64,000 nucleotides of DNA from Methylobacterium sp. E-045 (GCF_022829685.1 NZ_JAKSYE010000083.1:1-64000); one strand, 5' to 3'. Positions 51,926-60,468 are shown, counted from the first letter of the stretch. Translations and numbers: made by a program. The notes: generated from the sequence alone by a model not told the origin.

Positions 51926-52317
51926 CGCGCCCGCCGCCGGGTCGGCATGGCGTTCGGCCGCCCGCGCGTCGATCCCCTCGGCCCCAAGGGGAAGCGCCGC
52001 GCCGTCCCGGCTGCCCCGGCCATCGTCGGCGCCTTCGCGGTCAACAGCACGGCCCGCCACGCGAGTACCGCGTCGGCACGACCTGAGGCAGGCATGCGAT
52101 ACCGACCCGCCTCGGCCGCATGCGCCTCGGCGCCTTCCCATATCCCGGCGGCCAGACGATCTCGGTAGCCCGAGGAGGACCGGACTTCGAGGTCAGGGTC
52201 TGTTCCGTTCAGCTTGCCGCGTCAGCAGACTAACGAAAGCTTCCTGTTGCCGAGGTTCTGACCTCGATCGTGCTGTAAGCCCGCGCAGGTAGCGAGTTGG
52301 GGGATAGATCGCTGGGT
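51926..52317. other. gene-poor junction between the AprAB-like and monooxygenase units
   Basis: About 390 bases with no intact gene. The DNA from 52190 to 52310 is less GC-rich and contains the inverted repeat CGAGGTCAG (52188-52196) / CTGACCTCG (52258-52266). Together with the two gene fragments beside it, this looks like a deletion or recombination scar. Confidence 0.45.
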
Positions 52318-53658
52318 TCAGGCCGTAACTCGAACCTCCGGGCTATCCGCGAAACGGCTCGGCGGCCGAGGGAAACCAAGATGGTCCCGTAGAGTGGTTC
52401 CCGAATAGGCGGTGCGGAACAGGCCGCGCTTCTGGAGGATCGGCACAACGGTGTCCACGAAGGTCTCAAGACCGTCGGGCAGCACGTCCGGCATCAGGTT
52501 GAAGCCGTCCGCCGCTCCGGCCCGGAACCACGCTTCGATGTCGTCGGCCACGGCCTCCGGCGTGCCGACGATGATGCGGTGGCCGACACCGCCTCCGAGG
52601 GCCCGCAGCAATTCACGCACCGTGAGGTTGTCGCGACGGGCGAGCGCCACGGTTCCGAGGAACATGGTGTGGTTGCCATTGGCGGGCAGTGGCAGCGCGT
52701 CCGGCAGCGGCTTGTCGAGGGCGAGGCGATCCGGTGCGATCTGAAGCGTGCCGGCGAGACGCGCCAAGCTGTATTCCAGGGGAACCAGATCCCATAACTC
52801 GTCCTGGCGGCGGCGCGCCTCCGCCTCGGTGCTGCCCAGGATGGTGGTGAGCCCCGGCAGGATGACGAGGGAATCCGCCGGGCGCCCGAAGCCGGCGGCC
52901 CGGGCGCGCAGATCTTGCGCATAGGACACTCCATCCGGGATGGTCTGCGACAGGGTGAAAACCGCCTCGGCGGTGGCCGCCGCCAGATCACGTCCATCCT
53001 GCGAGCCGCCGGCCTGAACCGTCACCGGGCGGCCCTGGGGTGAGCGCGGCACGTTGAGGGGCCCGTCGACGGAGAAGTGAGTGCCCCGGTGGCGGATGGC
53101 ATGCACCTTCCCCGGGTCGACGAAGCGGCCGCTGGCTTTGTCGCCGATGAGGGCATCGTCCTCCCAGCTGTCCCACAGGGCATGAGCGACCTCGACGAAT
53201 TCCCGGGCGCGTTCGTAGCGTGTCCCGTGCTCGACGGCGGCGGACAATCCGAAGTTCCGGCTCGCGGCGGCATCGGCCGTGGTGACCACGTTCCAACCGA
53301 CCCGGCCGCCGCTCGCGTGGTCCAGTGATGCGAAGCGGCGGGCGAGGTTGTAGGGCTCGTTATAGCTGGTCGAGGCCGTCGCGATCAGCCCGATCCGCGC
53401 CGTGGCCGCGGCGATGCTGGCCAGCACGATGGTGGGCTCCAGGGCATTGAACGGGCGGTAATCGAGGCGGTCCGAGATCGAGGGGGTGTCGGCGAGGAAG
53501 ATCGCGTCGAACAGACCCCGCTCGGCGACCTGGGCGACCCGTACGTAATGGGCGATGTCGACGAAGGCGTCGGGCTGACTGCCGGGCAAGCGCCAGGCCG
53601 ACGGGTACACGCCCGAATGCAGCAGGTTCACGTTGAGATGCAGCTGGCGTGGAGACAT
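52318..53658 (-). CDS. FMN-dependent monooxygenase, NtaA/EmoA/DszA family
   Basis: A 446-residue class C flavin monooxygenase of the luciferase-like NtaA/SnaA/DszA family. Its members use FMNH2 from a separate reductase to oxidise nitrilotriacetate, EDTA, dibenzothiophene sulfone or similar. Seen are the opening L-H-L-N-V-N, F-D-A-I-F-L-A-D, A-T-A-R-I-G-L-I-A-T-A-S-T-S-Y-N-E-P-Y, S-G-G-R-V-G-W-N-V-V-T and V-Q-A-G-G-S-Q-D-G-R, all family landmarks. The ATG at 53658 starts M-S-P-R-Q-L. It is divergent from a five-part ABC importer of the oligopeptide/chelate type. No flavin reductase gene is nearby, so reduced FMN must come from elsewhere. Confidence 0.88.
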   Translation of the reverse strand: MSPRQLHLNVNLLHSGVYPSAWRLPGSQPDAFVDIAHYVRVAQVAERGLFDAIFLADTPSISDRLDYRPFNALEPTIVLASIAAATARIGLIATASTSYNEPYNLARRFASLDHASGGRVGWNVVTTADAAASRNFGLSAAVEHGTRYERAREFVEVAHALWDSWEDDALIGDKASGRFVDPGKVHAIRHRGTHFSVDGPLNVPRSPQGRPVTVQAGGSQDGRDLAAATAEAVFTLSQTIPDGVSYAQDLRARAAGFGRPADSLVILPGLTTILGSTEAEARRRQDELWDLVPLEYSLARLAGTLQIAPDRLALDKPLPDALPLPANGNHTMFLGTVALARRDNLTVRELLRALGGGVGHRIIVGTPEAVADDIEAWFRAGAADGFNLMPDVLPDGLETFVDTVVPILQKRGLFRTAYSGTTLRDHLGFPRPPSRFADSPEVRVTA

Positions 53659-54001
53659 CGGGAAGGTGATCCGTCGATCGCGGGGTGGGACGTGTCGGGG
53701 CGAGCGTGGCGCGGTGCGGTCATGTCCGGGAGACGATCCGGCTCTTCGCGCCGATGCGAGTCGAAGTTTTCGTCTCCGCAACACGGGCTCGGCGCCGGTA
53801 AGTTTCCAAATCACGCGATGCTGACAGTTGCCTGGTATTTCCCAGTTGATTTTGGCTTCTGCATCGCACTAGATCACGCCAGCAACAACTAGACCGATCA
53901 ACATCAGAGATGAAGTCAAAAAATTCCCCCAGCATCAATTAGGGAATGTTTTGCTCGCGTTGAGCTTGGTCGCAGACAAAGCATATCCCGAGCTGAGATT
54001 G
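53659..54001. promoter_or_regulatory. divergent regulatory region, monooxygenase/ABC importer
   Basis: About 340 bases, gene-free and clearly AT-richer between 53800 and 54000, as expected for divergent promoters of the flavin monooxygenase and the ABC importer operon. No specific operator was recognised and no regulator gene adjoins it. Confidence 0.4.
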
Positions 54002-55624
54002 ATGAAAAAATTCGTTCCCTTGCTTGCGCTGGCCACGATCTCCGCGACCGGGCTCGCTCCTCTGTCACCCGTCGATGCTGCGGAACCGCAGCCTCGGTCC
54101 GGCGGCACCCTCACCTGGGGCGTGACGACGGAGCCGTCCTGCTTCGATCCGCATCGGTCGTCGCAGCAGGCCGCCTTCTTCGTGGCGCGCAACTATATCG
54201 ACTCGCTGGTCGGCAAGAGGGCGGACGGGACCTTCGCGCCCTGGCTCGCCAAGGAATGGACGATATCGCCGGACGGCAAGGTCTATACCTTCACCTTGCG
54301 CGAGGACGTCGTCTTCCACGACGGTGAGGTGTTCGATGCGGCGGTGGTGAAAGCGAATTTCGACTTCGTGAAGAACCCCGCCAACGCAGCGAACGCCGTC
54401 GCGCTGCTCGAATATTTCAGCGCGGCCGAGGTGATCTCACCGCACGTGGTCAGGCTCACGCTCTCGAAGCCGGATTCGACGTTTCTTGAATCGGTTTCCA
54501 ACGTCAAACTCGGCCTGATCTCGCCCAAGTCCCTGGCCAAGGGCGATCTCTGCGGCGGCGGTCCGTCCCTCGCCGGCACCGGCCCGTTCGTCTTCGAGCG
54601 CTACGTGCGCGGCCAGTCGGCGAGCTTCGTGCGTAATGAGCGCTACGCCTGGCCCCCCGGCTACGCGGCCCATCAGGGACCGGCCCATCTCGACGGGTTC
54701 AGCTTCCGGTTCCTGCCCGAATACGCCGTGCGCACCGGCGCCCTCACGTCGGGGCAGGTCGACGTCATCGAGGGCGTTCAGGCCACCGACGTGTCCCTGT
54801 TCGCGGACGATCCGCAGTACCGGCTGCTCATCGGCCCGTCGGGTGCCAGCACGTCCTTCACCCTCAACATCAACTACACCCGGGCGCCGGCCGACGACAT
54901 CCGGGTTCGACGCGCCCTGCGCGACGGGTTCGATCCCGAGCCGATCGTGCGTCAGGTCTATCTCAGCCACGTGAAGCGGGCCTGGTCGATCATCGGGCCG
55001 GCAAATCCGGCCTACAACAAGGCTCTGGTGGGGGCCTGGGGCAACGACATCGCGGGCGCGAATCGGCTCCTCGACGAGGCCGGGTGGACGCAGCGCGATG
55101 CGCAGGGGTTCCGCACCCGGGAGGGCCGGCGCCTCACCCTCGATGTCGGGTATCCGCAACCCTACGTGCGCGACAACCGGGAGATCCTCATCCAGGGCAT
55201 CCAGGCGGCCTTGCGCAAGAACATCGGGTTGGACCTCAACCTGCGCATCGTCACGGCGGGCGAGTACGCCAAGGGCAACGCCACCGGCACCTGGTCGATC
55301 TATCCCAACACCGACAACCCCGCCGACCCGGCCCGCGAATTGTGGGATATGCTCGGCTCGAGGGGCTTCCTCTACACGAAGGTGCCCAATCCCGACCCGG
55401 AGATCACCGGCCTGATCGATCAGGCCCTCCAGGCGACGGACCCGGTCGCCAAGCGCGCGCTCACGGACCGCATCCAGGTCCTGGGCGTCGAGAAGGCGTT
55501 CATCGTCCCCCTGTTCGCGCCGAGCTGGTTCCTGGCCGCGAAGACGGCCGTGCGCGGTCTGGGCTTCGAGGCGGGGCTCGACTCGCCATCGAACGCCTAC
55601 GACGTCTGGCTCGCAAAGGAGTAG
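54002..55624 (+). CDS. ABC substrate-binding protein, peptide/nickel/chelate family (SBP_bac_5)
   Basis: A 540-residue family 5 solute-binding protein with a signal peptide (about residues 1-28, M-K-K-F-V-P-L-L-A-L at the start, ending V-D-A-A). It has the family motif near the mature N terminus (G-G-T-L-T-W-G-V-T-T-E-P) and the central E-W-T-I-S-P-D-G-K-V-Y-T-F-T-L-R block. Family members bind peptides, nickel chelates, or chelators such as EDTA (EppA). The ATG at 54002 begins the signal peptide; earlier in-frame codons lie in the AT-rich leader. First gene of a four-gene importer operon. Confidence 0.92.
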   Translation: MKKFVPLLALATISATGLAPLSPVDAAEPQPRSGGTLTWGVTTEPSCFDPHRSSQQAAFFVARNYIDSLVGKRADGTFAPWLAKEWTISPDGKVYTFTLREDVVFHDGEVFDAAVVKANFDFVKNPANAANAVALLEYFSAAEVISPHVVRLTLSKPDSTFLESVSNVKLGLISPKSLAKGDLCGGGPSLAGTGPFVFERYVRGQSASFVRNERYAWPPGYAAHQGPAHLDGFSFRFLPEYAVRTGALTSGQVDVIEGVQATDVSLFADDPQYRLLIGPSGASTSFTLNINYTRAPADDIRVRRALRDGFDPEPIVRQVYLSHVKRAWSIIGPANPAYNKALVGAWGNDIAGANRLLDEAGWTQRDAQGFRTREGRRLTLDVGYPQPYVRDNREILIQGIQAALRKNIGLDLNLRIVTAGEYAKGNATGTWSIYPNTDNPADPARELWDMLGSRGFLYTKVPNPDPEITGLIDQALQATDPVAKRALTDRIQVLGVEKAFIVPLFAPSWFLAAKTAVRGLGFEAGLDSPSNAYDVWLAKE

Positions 55625-55629
55625 CCCCC

Positions 55630-56562
55630 ATGGGTTCGCGCGCCCTCTGGTCCCGCGTCGCCGCTCGCCTGGGCACGAGCGTCATCGTCGCCTGGGCCAG
55701 CGTCACGGCGGCCTTCCTCGCCCTCCATGCGCTCCCGGGCCGGATCGAGGACATCCTGGCGGGAGACATCGATACCCCGGGGCTGCGCGAGGCCATCGCC
55801 GCCGAATGGGGGCTCGATCAGAGCCTGCTCGCGCAATATTGGGCCTTCCTATCCCGCATCGCCGGCGGCGACCTCGGCACTTCCTACGTCCTGCGCCAGC
55901 CCGTACGCGAGATCGTCGGCTCGCAACTCTGGCCCACGGTTCAGCTCGCACTGACGGCAGGCGTCCTGGCGGTGGCGCTCGCCGTGGCGGTGGCGCTTCT
56001 CACCGCCGGGCGGGGGCGGCTGTCCCGGAAGGTCGCCTCCGCCATTGAACTCGTCCTGGCCTCCACCCCGGTCTTCTGGATCGGCATCCTGCTGCTGATG
56101 CTGTTCTCGTTCACCTTGCGGTGGTTTCCGGTCTCGGGCGCGAATGGCTGGCAATCCCTGGTCCTGCCCGCGATCGCCCTGGCGCTGCCCACCGCCGGCC
56201 TTCTGGCGCAGGTGCTCCGGGAGGCCATCGAGAAGGCCCTCGACCAGCCCTTCGTCACCACGATCCGCGCCCGCGGGGTCGGCGAACTCACGATCCGGAC
56301 CCGCCACCTCCTGCGTCATGCCTCACTGCCGGCCGTCACCCTCGGCGGCTGGCTGATCGGCGGGCTTCTGGGCGGCGCGGTCATCACCGAAAAGGTGTTC
56401 GGCCGGCCGGGGCTCGGCAGCGTCACCCTCGGGGCGGTGCTGACCCATGACGTTCCGGTGGTGCTCGCGGTCGTGCTCCTCGCCGCCTTCATCCACGTGG
56501 CGGCCTCGACGCTCCTCGACATCCTCTACCTGCTGATCGACCCGAGACTGAGGGCCGCATGA
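55630..56562 (+). CDS. ABC transporter permease 1 (DppB-like)
   Basis: A 310-residue permease with six helices and the EAA-type coupling loop (T-I-R-A-R-G-V-G-E-L-T-I-R-T-R-H-L-L-R-H-A). The large periplasmic loop after helix 1 with W-G-L-D-Q-S-L-L-A-Q-Y-W is the DppB/OppB hallmark. It starts five bases after the binding-protein stop and overlaps the next permease by four bases (ATGA). Together with its neighbours it forms a complete importer. Confidence 0.92.
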   Translation: MGSRALWSRVAARLGTSVIVAWASVTAAFLALHALPGRIEDILAGDIDTPGLREAIAAEWGLDQSLLAQYWAFLSRIAGGDLGTSYVLRQPVREIVGSQLWPTVQLALTAGVLAVALAVAVALLTAGRGRLSRKVASAIELVLASTPVFWIGILLLMLFSFTLRWFPVSGANGWQSLVLPAIALALPTAGLLAQVLREAIEKALDQPFVTTIRARGVGELTIRTRHLLRHASLPAVTLGGWLIGGLLGGAVITEKVFGRPGLGSVTLGAVLTHDVPVVLAVVLLAAFIHVAASTLLDILYLLIDPRLRAA

Positions 56563-57470
56563 CCGCTTCCGCTCGCATCGCTCCTCCCTCCGGCTTGCTC
56601 CACGAGCCCGGCGCGCCCGCGCGGGCCGGACATGATCCCGCCGGCGTCGCGTTGAACCGGCACCGCGCCTATCCGCTTCCCGCCCTGGGCTCCGCCCTGT
56701 TCCTCGCCGCCCTTTTCGCCGTGGCGGCGGCGCCCGGCCTCTTCACGGCCCACGACCCGCTGGTTGGCGATGTCCTGGAGGGCCTGAAGGCACCGGACTG
56801 GGCCCATCCCTTCGGCACCGACCGGCTCGGCCGGGATGTCCTCGCCCGCACCTTGTACGGGGCCCGCTACTCCCTGCTGATCGGCCTCGGCGGCATGACG
56901 GTCTCGGTGCTGGCGGGCGTCTTCCTCGGGATCCTGGCCGGCCAGCGCAACCGCTTTCTGGATGAGGTGACCTCGCGCCTCTTCGACGTGCTCTCGTCGT
57001 TTCCCGGCGTTCTCCTCGCCATGTTGGTCGTCACCTTCCTCGGCCAGGGCATGCTCAACATCGCCCTCGCGGTGGGCATCGCGGGCATTCCGAAGTTCGG
57101 CCGCATCGTGCGCGCCCAGACCCAACTGGTCCGCGATGCCGATTACGTGACGCAGGCGGCCATCTACGGGCTCGGCCGGCGCCAGATCTTCCTCCGACAC
57201 GTGCTGCCGAACGTCCTGGTGGCGGTCCCGGTGATCGCCACCGTGTATATCGGCAGCACCATCCTGACCGTGTCGGGCCTCAGCTTCCTCGGCCTCGGCC
57301 CACAGCCTCCGATCCCCGAATGGGGCGTCATGCTGGCCGAGAGCCGCGATGTTCTGCGCGTCGCCTGGTGGCCGGCGGTGTTTCCGGGCGCCGCCATCAC
57401 CCTGACGGTCATCGCCTTCAGCACCGTCGGGGTCTTCCTACAAAAGCGCTTTGAGGGACGCATCGCATGA
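56559..57470 (+). CDS. ABC transporter permease 2 (DppC-like)
   Basis: A 303-residue permease of the DppC/OppC type, with the N-terminal extension containing H-P-F-G-T-D-R-L-G-R-D-V-L-A-R motif, six helices, and the coupling loop (A-A-I-Y-G-L-G-R-R-Q-I-F-L-R-H-V-L-P-N). It overlaps both neighbours by four bases, so translation of the whole operon is coupled. Confidence 0.92.
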   Translation: MTASARIAPPSGLLHEPGAPARAGHDPAGVALNRHRAYPLPALGSALFLAALFAVAAAPGLFTAHDPLVGDVLEGLKAPDWAHPFGTDRLGRDVLARTLYGARYSLLIGLGGMTVSVLAGVFLGILAGQRNRFLDEVTSRLFDVLSSFPGVLLAMLVVTFLGQGMLNIALAVGIAGIPKFGRIVRAQTQLVRDADYVTQAAIYGLGRRQIFLRHVLPNVLVAVPVIATVYIGSTILTVSGLSFLGLGPQPPIPEWGVMLAESRDVLRVAWWPAVFPGAAITLTVIAFSTVGVFLQKRFEGRIA

Positions 57471-59146
57471 GGGACGCGGCCGAGGCCTCAGCCACCGGCG
57501 CGCTTCCGCCGCTGGTCGACATCCGCAACCTGTCCATTGGCTTCGGCGGGCCGCCCATCGTCCAGGGGGTCGATCTCGTGGTCCGGGCCGGAGAGTGCGT
57601 CGCGCTCGTCGGCGAGTCCGGGTCGGGCAAGAGCTTGACGGCGCGCAGCCTCCTTAACCTCGCTGGCGCGGGCGCGACGGTGGAGGCCCACCGCTTCCAC
57701 CTCCAGGGTCGCGATGCGAAAGCCTTCGGGGCCGCCGACTGGCGCCGCCTGCGCGGCACAGTGACGGGCCTCGTGATGCAGGACGCCCTGGTCTCGCTCG
57801 ATCCGCTGCGCACCATTGGGCAGGAGGTGGCGGAGGTCCTGTCCGAGCATCGCCTCCTGGCGGGACGGAAAGCCATCGGCGCGCGCGTCCTCGACGTCCT
57901 GGCCCGGGTGGGAATTCCGGACCCGGAGCACCGCGCCCGCCAATATGCTCACCAGCTCTCCGGGGGCCTGCGCCAGCGCGCCCTCATCGCCTCGGCCATC
58001 GCGGGCGAACCCGACCTGATCATCGCCGACGAGCCGACCACCTCTCTCGACGTGACGGTACAGGCGCAGGTTCTGCAGGTGCTCGCGGGGCGGGTGCGGG
58101 CGGGTGCGGGGCTCCTGCTCATCAGCCACGATCTCGCGGTGGTTGCCGGGATCGCGGACTGGGTACTGGTCATGCGGCACGGCCGGGTGGTGGATAGCGG
58201 GCCGACGGCGGAGGTCCTGACGCGGCCGCGCCACCCCTATACCAAGGGTCTCATCGCGGCGATTCCTTCCTCCGCCTCGCGGGGTCGCCGGCTCACCGGG
58301 GCGGCTCAAGCCATCCGCGGGGATGGCGGCAATCCGGCCTCCGCACCCAGCCAGGACATCGTGCTAGAGGTGCGCGGGATCGCAAAGCATTACGCGGGGG
58401 CCGCGGGCTATGGCCGCCCGGCCTTCGCCACGAAGGCCCTCGATGATGTGAGCTTCGTGGTGAAAGCCGGCGAGGTCGTGGGCCTCGTGGGTGAATCCGG
58501 CTCGGGAAAGTCGACCTGCGCCAAAATCATCCTCGGTCTGCTGGCGCCAGATCACGGCGATGTCCGTCTGCTCGGCCAGCCCTGGAGCGGCATCCCGGAA
58601 ACGCAGCGGCGCGGCCTTCGCCCGCGCCTGCAATACGTGCCGCAGGACGCTCTGAGCAGCTTCGACCCGCGATACCGCGTTTCCGACATCATCGGGGAGA
58701 ACCTCGCAGGTCATGCACGCGCGGACAGGGCCGCGCGCGTGGTCGAACTTCTCGAGCAGGTCGGCCTGGCCGCCGACATTGCCGCGCGCAACCCGTCCTC
58801 CTTATCGGGCGGTCAACGCCAGCGCGTCTCGATAGCCCGTGCGCTGGCAGCCGAGCCGGCCCTCATCGTCTGCGACGAGCCGGTCTCGGCCCTCGACATC
58901 GGCATCCAGGCCCAGGTACTCGATCTGCTCGCGGATCTGCGGGCGCGCCTCGGAACGGCGCTCCTGTTCATCTCACACGACCTTGGGGTCATTCAGCATC
59001 TCGCGGACCGCGTCCTCGTCTTCCACCACGGGAAGCTGGTGGAACAGGGTCCACTGGGCGAGATCCTGACACATCCGACAGATGCCTACACGCGAGCGCT
59101 TCTGGCCTCTCAGCCACGCCTCGAACTGGGCCAAGCTTTCGCATGA
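57467..59146 (+). CDS. duplicated ABC transporter ATPase (DppD-DppF fusion, GsiA-like)
   Basis: A 559-residue protein carrying two complete ATPase modules. The first (about residues 15-265) has Walker A G-E-S-G-S-G-K-S-L-T and signature L-S-G-G-L-R-Q-R; the second (about 300-555) has Walker A G-E-S-G-S-G-K-S-T and signature L-S-G-G-Q-R-Q-R-V-S-I-A-R, with Walker B L-I-V-C-D-E-P-V-S-A-L-D. It supplies both nucleotide-binding sites for the two permeases, as GsiA does for glutathione uptake. Fused forms are frequent in rhizobial peptide and chelate importers. Confidence 0.93.
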   Translation: MRDAAEASATGALPPLVDIRNLSIGFGGPPIVQGVDLVVRAGECVALVGESGSGKSLTARSLLNLAGAGATVEAHRFHLQGRDAKAFGAADWRRLRGTVTGLVMQDALVSLDPLRTIGQEVAEVLSEHRLLAGRKAIGARVLDVLARVGIPDPEHRARQYAHQLSGGLRQRALIASAIAGEPDLIIADEPTTSLDVTVQAQVLQVLAGRVRAGAGLLLISHDLAVVAGIADWVLVMRHGRVVDSGPTAEVLTRPRHPYTKGLIAAIPSSASRGRRLTGAAQAIRGDGGNPASAPSQDIVLEVRGIAKHYAGAAGYGRPAFATKALDDVSFVVKAGEVVGLVGESGSGKSTCAKIILGLLAPDHGDVRLLGQPWSGIPETQRRGLRPRLQYVPQDALSSFDPRYRVSDIIGENLAGHARADRAARVVELLEQVGLAADIAARNPSSLSGGQRQRVSIARALAAEPALIVCDEPVSALDIGIQAQVLDLLADLRARLGTALLFISHDLGVIQHLADRVLVFHHGKLVEQGPLGEILTHPTDAYTRALLASQPRLELGQAFA

Positions 59147-59295
59147 GCCGGGCTTTCGCAAGCAGGTTCCTGACAGTCGGGGCTCTGCGCAGGCTCGTAG
59201 TCTCCGAAGTCGCGGCCGAGCTGGCCCGGGCCGAGGAAGGCCTGCGCACGCTGGCCGCCGCTGTCCGCGAAGGGCGCGCCCGCCCGCGCGCATGA
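59143..59295 (+). CDS. small ORF at the end of the ABC operon, 50 aa
   Basis: A 50-residue frame whose ATG overlaps the ATPase stop (ATGA), so it could be translated by coupling. It is Ala/Arg-rich with a predicted amphipathic helix (V-S-E-V-A-A-E-L-A-R-A-E-E-G-L-R). No family recognised. A strong hairpin follows directly after its stop, which fits the end of a transcript that includes it. It may still be a chance frame. Confidence 0.3.
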   Translation: MSRAFASRFLTVGALRRLVVSEVAAELARAEEGLRTLAAAVREGRARPRA

Positions 59296-59299
59296 GAAA

Positions 59300-59322
59300 G
59301 CCCGCCGGGGGGACCGGCGGGC
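59300..59322. terminator. hairpin terminator of the ABC importer operon
   Basis: A perfect nine-base stem, GCCCGCCGG against CCGGCGGGC, with a GGGGA loop. There is no T-run, but the place after the last operon frame and before a convergent small frame supports a terminator function for both. Confidence 0.6.
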
Positions 59323-59346
59323 TCGTGTCGTCTCGGTGCTGACGCG

Positions 59347-59424
59347 TCAGGCGTAGCGCGGATGCTGGGCCGGGGCGTCGTGCTGCGGGCACGCTGTGGA
59401 TGTGGGGTTGGCGTCCTTCGGCAT
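59347..59424 (-). CDS. possible 25-aa small protein
   Basis: A 25-codon frame reading M-P-K-D-A-N-P-T-S-T-A-C and then Q-H-D-A-P-A-Q-H-P-R-Y-A, His/Pro-rich with one Cys, convergent with the importer operon. It starts 20 bases inside the island from the attachment site. Evidence is thin: no clear ribosome site and a short length. Confidence 0.2.
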   Translation of the reverse strand: MPKDANPTSTACPQHDAPAQHPRYA

Positions 59425-59443
59425 GGCGCACACCGCCCGCTAC

Positions 59444-59493
59444 GAGGAATCATGATCCTTGTGTCGGGAATTCAAATCTCTCCCTCGCCACCA
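59444..59493 (+). repeat. attR: 3' fragment of tRNA-Met
   Basis: Fifty bases identical to the 3' end of the tRNA-Met gene (34556-34605) except for three substitutions, covering half of the anticodon arm (CAT kept), the variable loop, the T-arm, the acceptor strand and CCA. The 5' half of a tRNA is absent, so it cannot make a tRNA. It is followed by a CCCGCTAAG...CTTAACGGG hairpin with a T-run at about 59501-59533, similar to the terminator behind the intact tRNA. This is the expected far end of an element integrated into the tRNA gene. Confidence 0.9.
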
Positions 59494-59572
59494 AAGTTTT
59501 CGCCCGCTAAGTCACAGGCTTAACGGGTTTTTCTTTGCGTACTCCCGATCGGTTGAAGCATCCCGGCAGCGT

Positions 59573-60466
59573 CTAGCCGATGGCGAGATTGAGCGTGCGA
59601 TCCGCCGGTGAGAGCCTGACCTGGCGGCCCCATTCGAAGGCCAGGAAATCCTGCTCGATCCCGTCGGCGAAGACGACGCCGCCGTCGTTCATCCGCGAGG
59701 TGACGAGGAGGCCTGCATCGGTCAGCTTTCCCGCGCGCAGCCGCGTGCCGCTGGCGATGCTCGGGAACGGCTCGCGCACCCAGTAGCCCACCGCCGCCTC
59801 CTCCGTACCGAGGGGCACGGCGAGATGCGTCGCCTCGGCGATGGAGCGCGCCCAGCCGGTCACCCCCGTACCCGACGCGACGATGAGACCGCTGGAGGAT
59901 TGATCCTCGGCCTCGCCGGCCGCCTCGACGCGGTAGCGCGCGGATTGGTGGCTGCGGTGCCCGACGAAGATCTCGTTCAGCGCGAACAGGGTCTCGCCCT
60001 GGTCGAGGACGGCCCGGACCATGGTGCGCCGCTCCATCTGCGCCGCGCCGTTGACGCTGGCGGTGAGCACCTGCCCGAGCCGCTCCACGGCGACCCGGAC
60101 GAGGATCCCGTCATAGAGGTCGGGGGCCGGGTTGACGCCGATCACCGGCTGCGCGCCGAGATACTTCGCGACATTGGCGACAAGCCCGTCCTGGCCCACG
60201 GCGACGACGACGTCGTCCGAGGCGAACAGGAATCGGTCGAGGTCGGCGCGCCGCACCAGGGCCTGGCGCCACTCGCCCGGCACCGAGGCCCGTGCCCGGC
60301 TGAGAACGGCATGGAACCGTTCGTGCCGCTCCAGGACGTCCTCGAGCTTCTGCCCACGGCTCTCGAGGAAGAAGCGCGCCTGCCCGTTCGTAGCGTGCCG
60401 GGCGATCAGGGCCTCGTAATCGGTCTCGCGGATGACGAAGACGGCCCGGTGGGTGAGGGCGGGCAT
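59573..60466 (-). CDS. NAD-kinase-like protein with altered GGDG motif
   Basis: A 297-residue protein of the NAD-kinase/diacylglycerol-kinase-like fold. The segment V-V-V-A-V-G-Q-D-G-L-V-A-N-V at about residues 86-99 corresponds to the G-G-D-G-T loop of NAD kinases, here G-Q-D-G-L, and P-V-I-G-V-N-P-A-P-D follows as in kinases. A later S-G-L-I-V-A-S-G-T-G-V-T-G-W corresponds to the second conserved region with its T-G-x-T-A-like loop. NADP formation is possible but not certain given the changed glycine. It is the last gene of an operon with an SPFH protein and an NrtR-like regulator, two bases after the SPFH stop. Confidence 0.7.
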   Translation of the reverse strand: MPALTHRAVFVIRETDYEALIARHATNGQARFFLESRGQKLEDVLERHERFHAVLSRARASVPGEWRQALVRRADLDRFLFASDDVVVAVGQDGLVANVAKYLGAQPVIGVNPAPDLYDGILVRVAVERLGQVLTASVNGAAQMERRTMVRAVLDQGETLFALNEIFVGHRSHQSARYRVEAAGEAEDQSSSGLIVASGTGVTGWARSIAEATHLAVPLGTEEAAVGYWVREPFPSIASGTRLRAGKLTDAGLLVTSRMNDGGVVFADGIEQDFLAFEWGRQVRLSPADRTLNLAIG

Positions 60467-60468
60467 GG

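Larger units (their letters stand above)
34556..59493. mobile_element. putative genomic island in tRNA-Met (attL to attR)
   Basis: The 3' 50 bases of tRNA-Met (34556-34605) recur at 59444-59493 with three mismatches. Beyond them, both copies continue into related CCCGC...GCGGG-type terminator hairpins. This is the classical outcome of tyrosine-recombinase integration into a tRNA 3' end: the tRNA is rebuilt at one side and a 3' fragment is left at the other. The 24.8 kb between hold only accessory functions (siderophore uptake, two further ABC importers, oxidoreductases). No integrase, excisionase or mobility gene is visible, so the island looks immobile, or the integrase was lost. GC content is close to that of the chromosome, so the donor was probably related. 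Confidence 0.75.
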
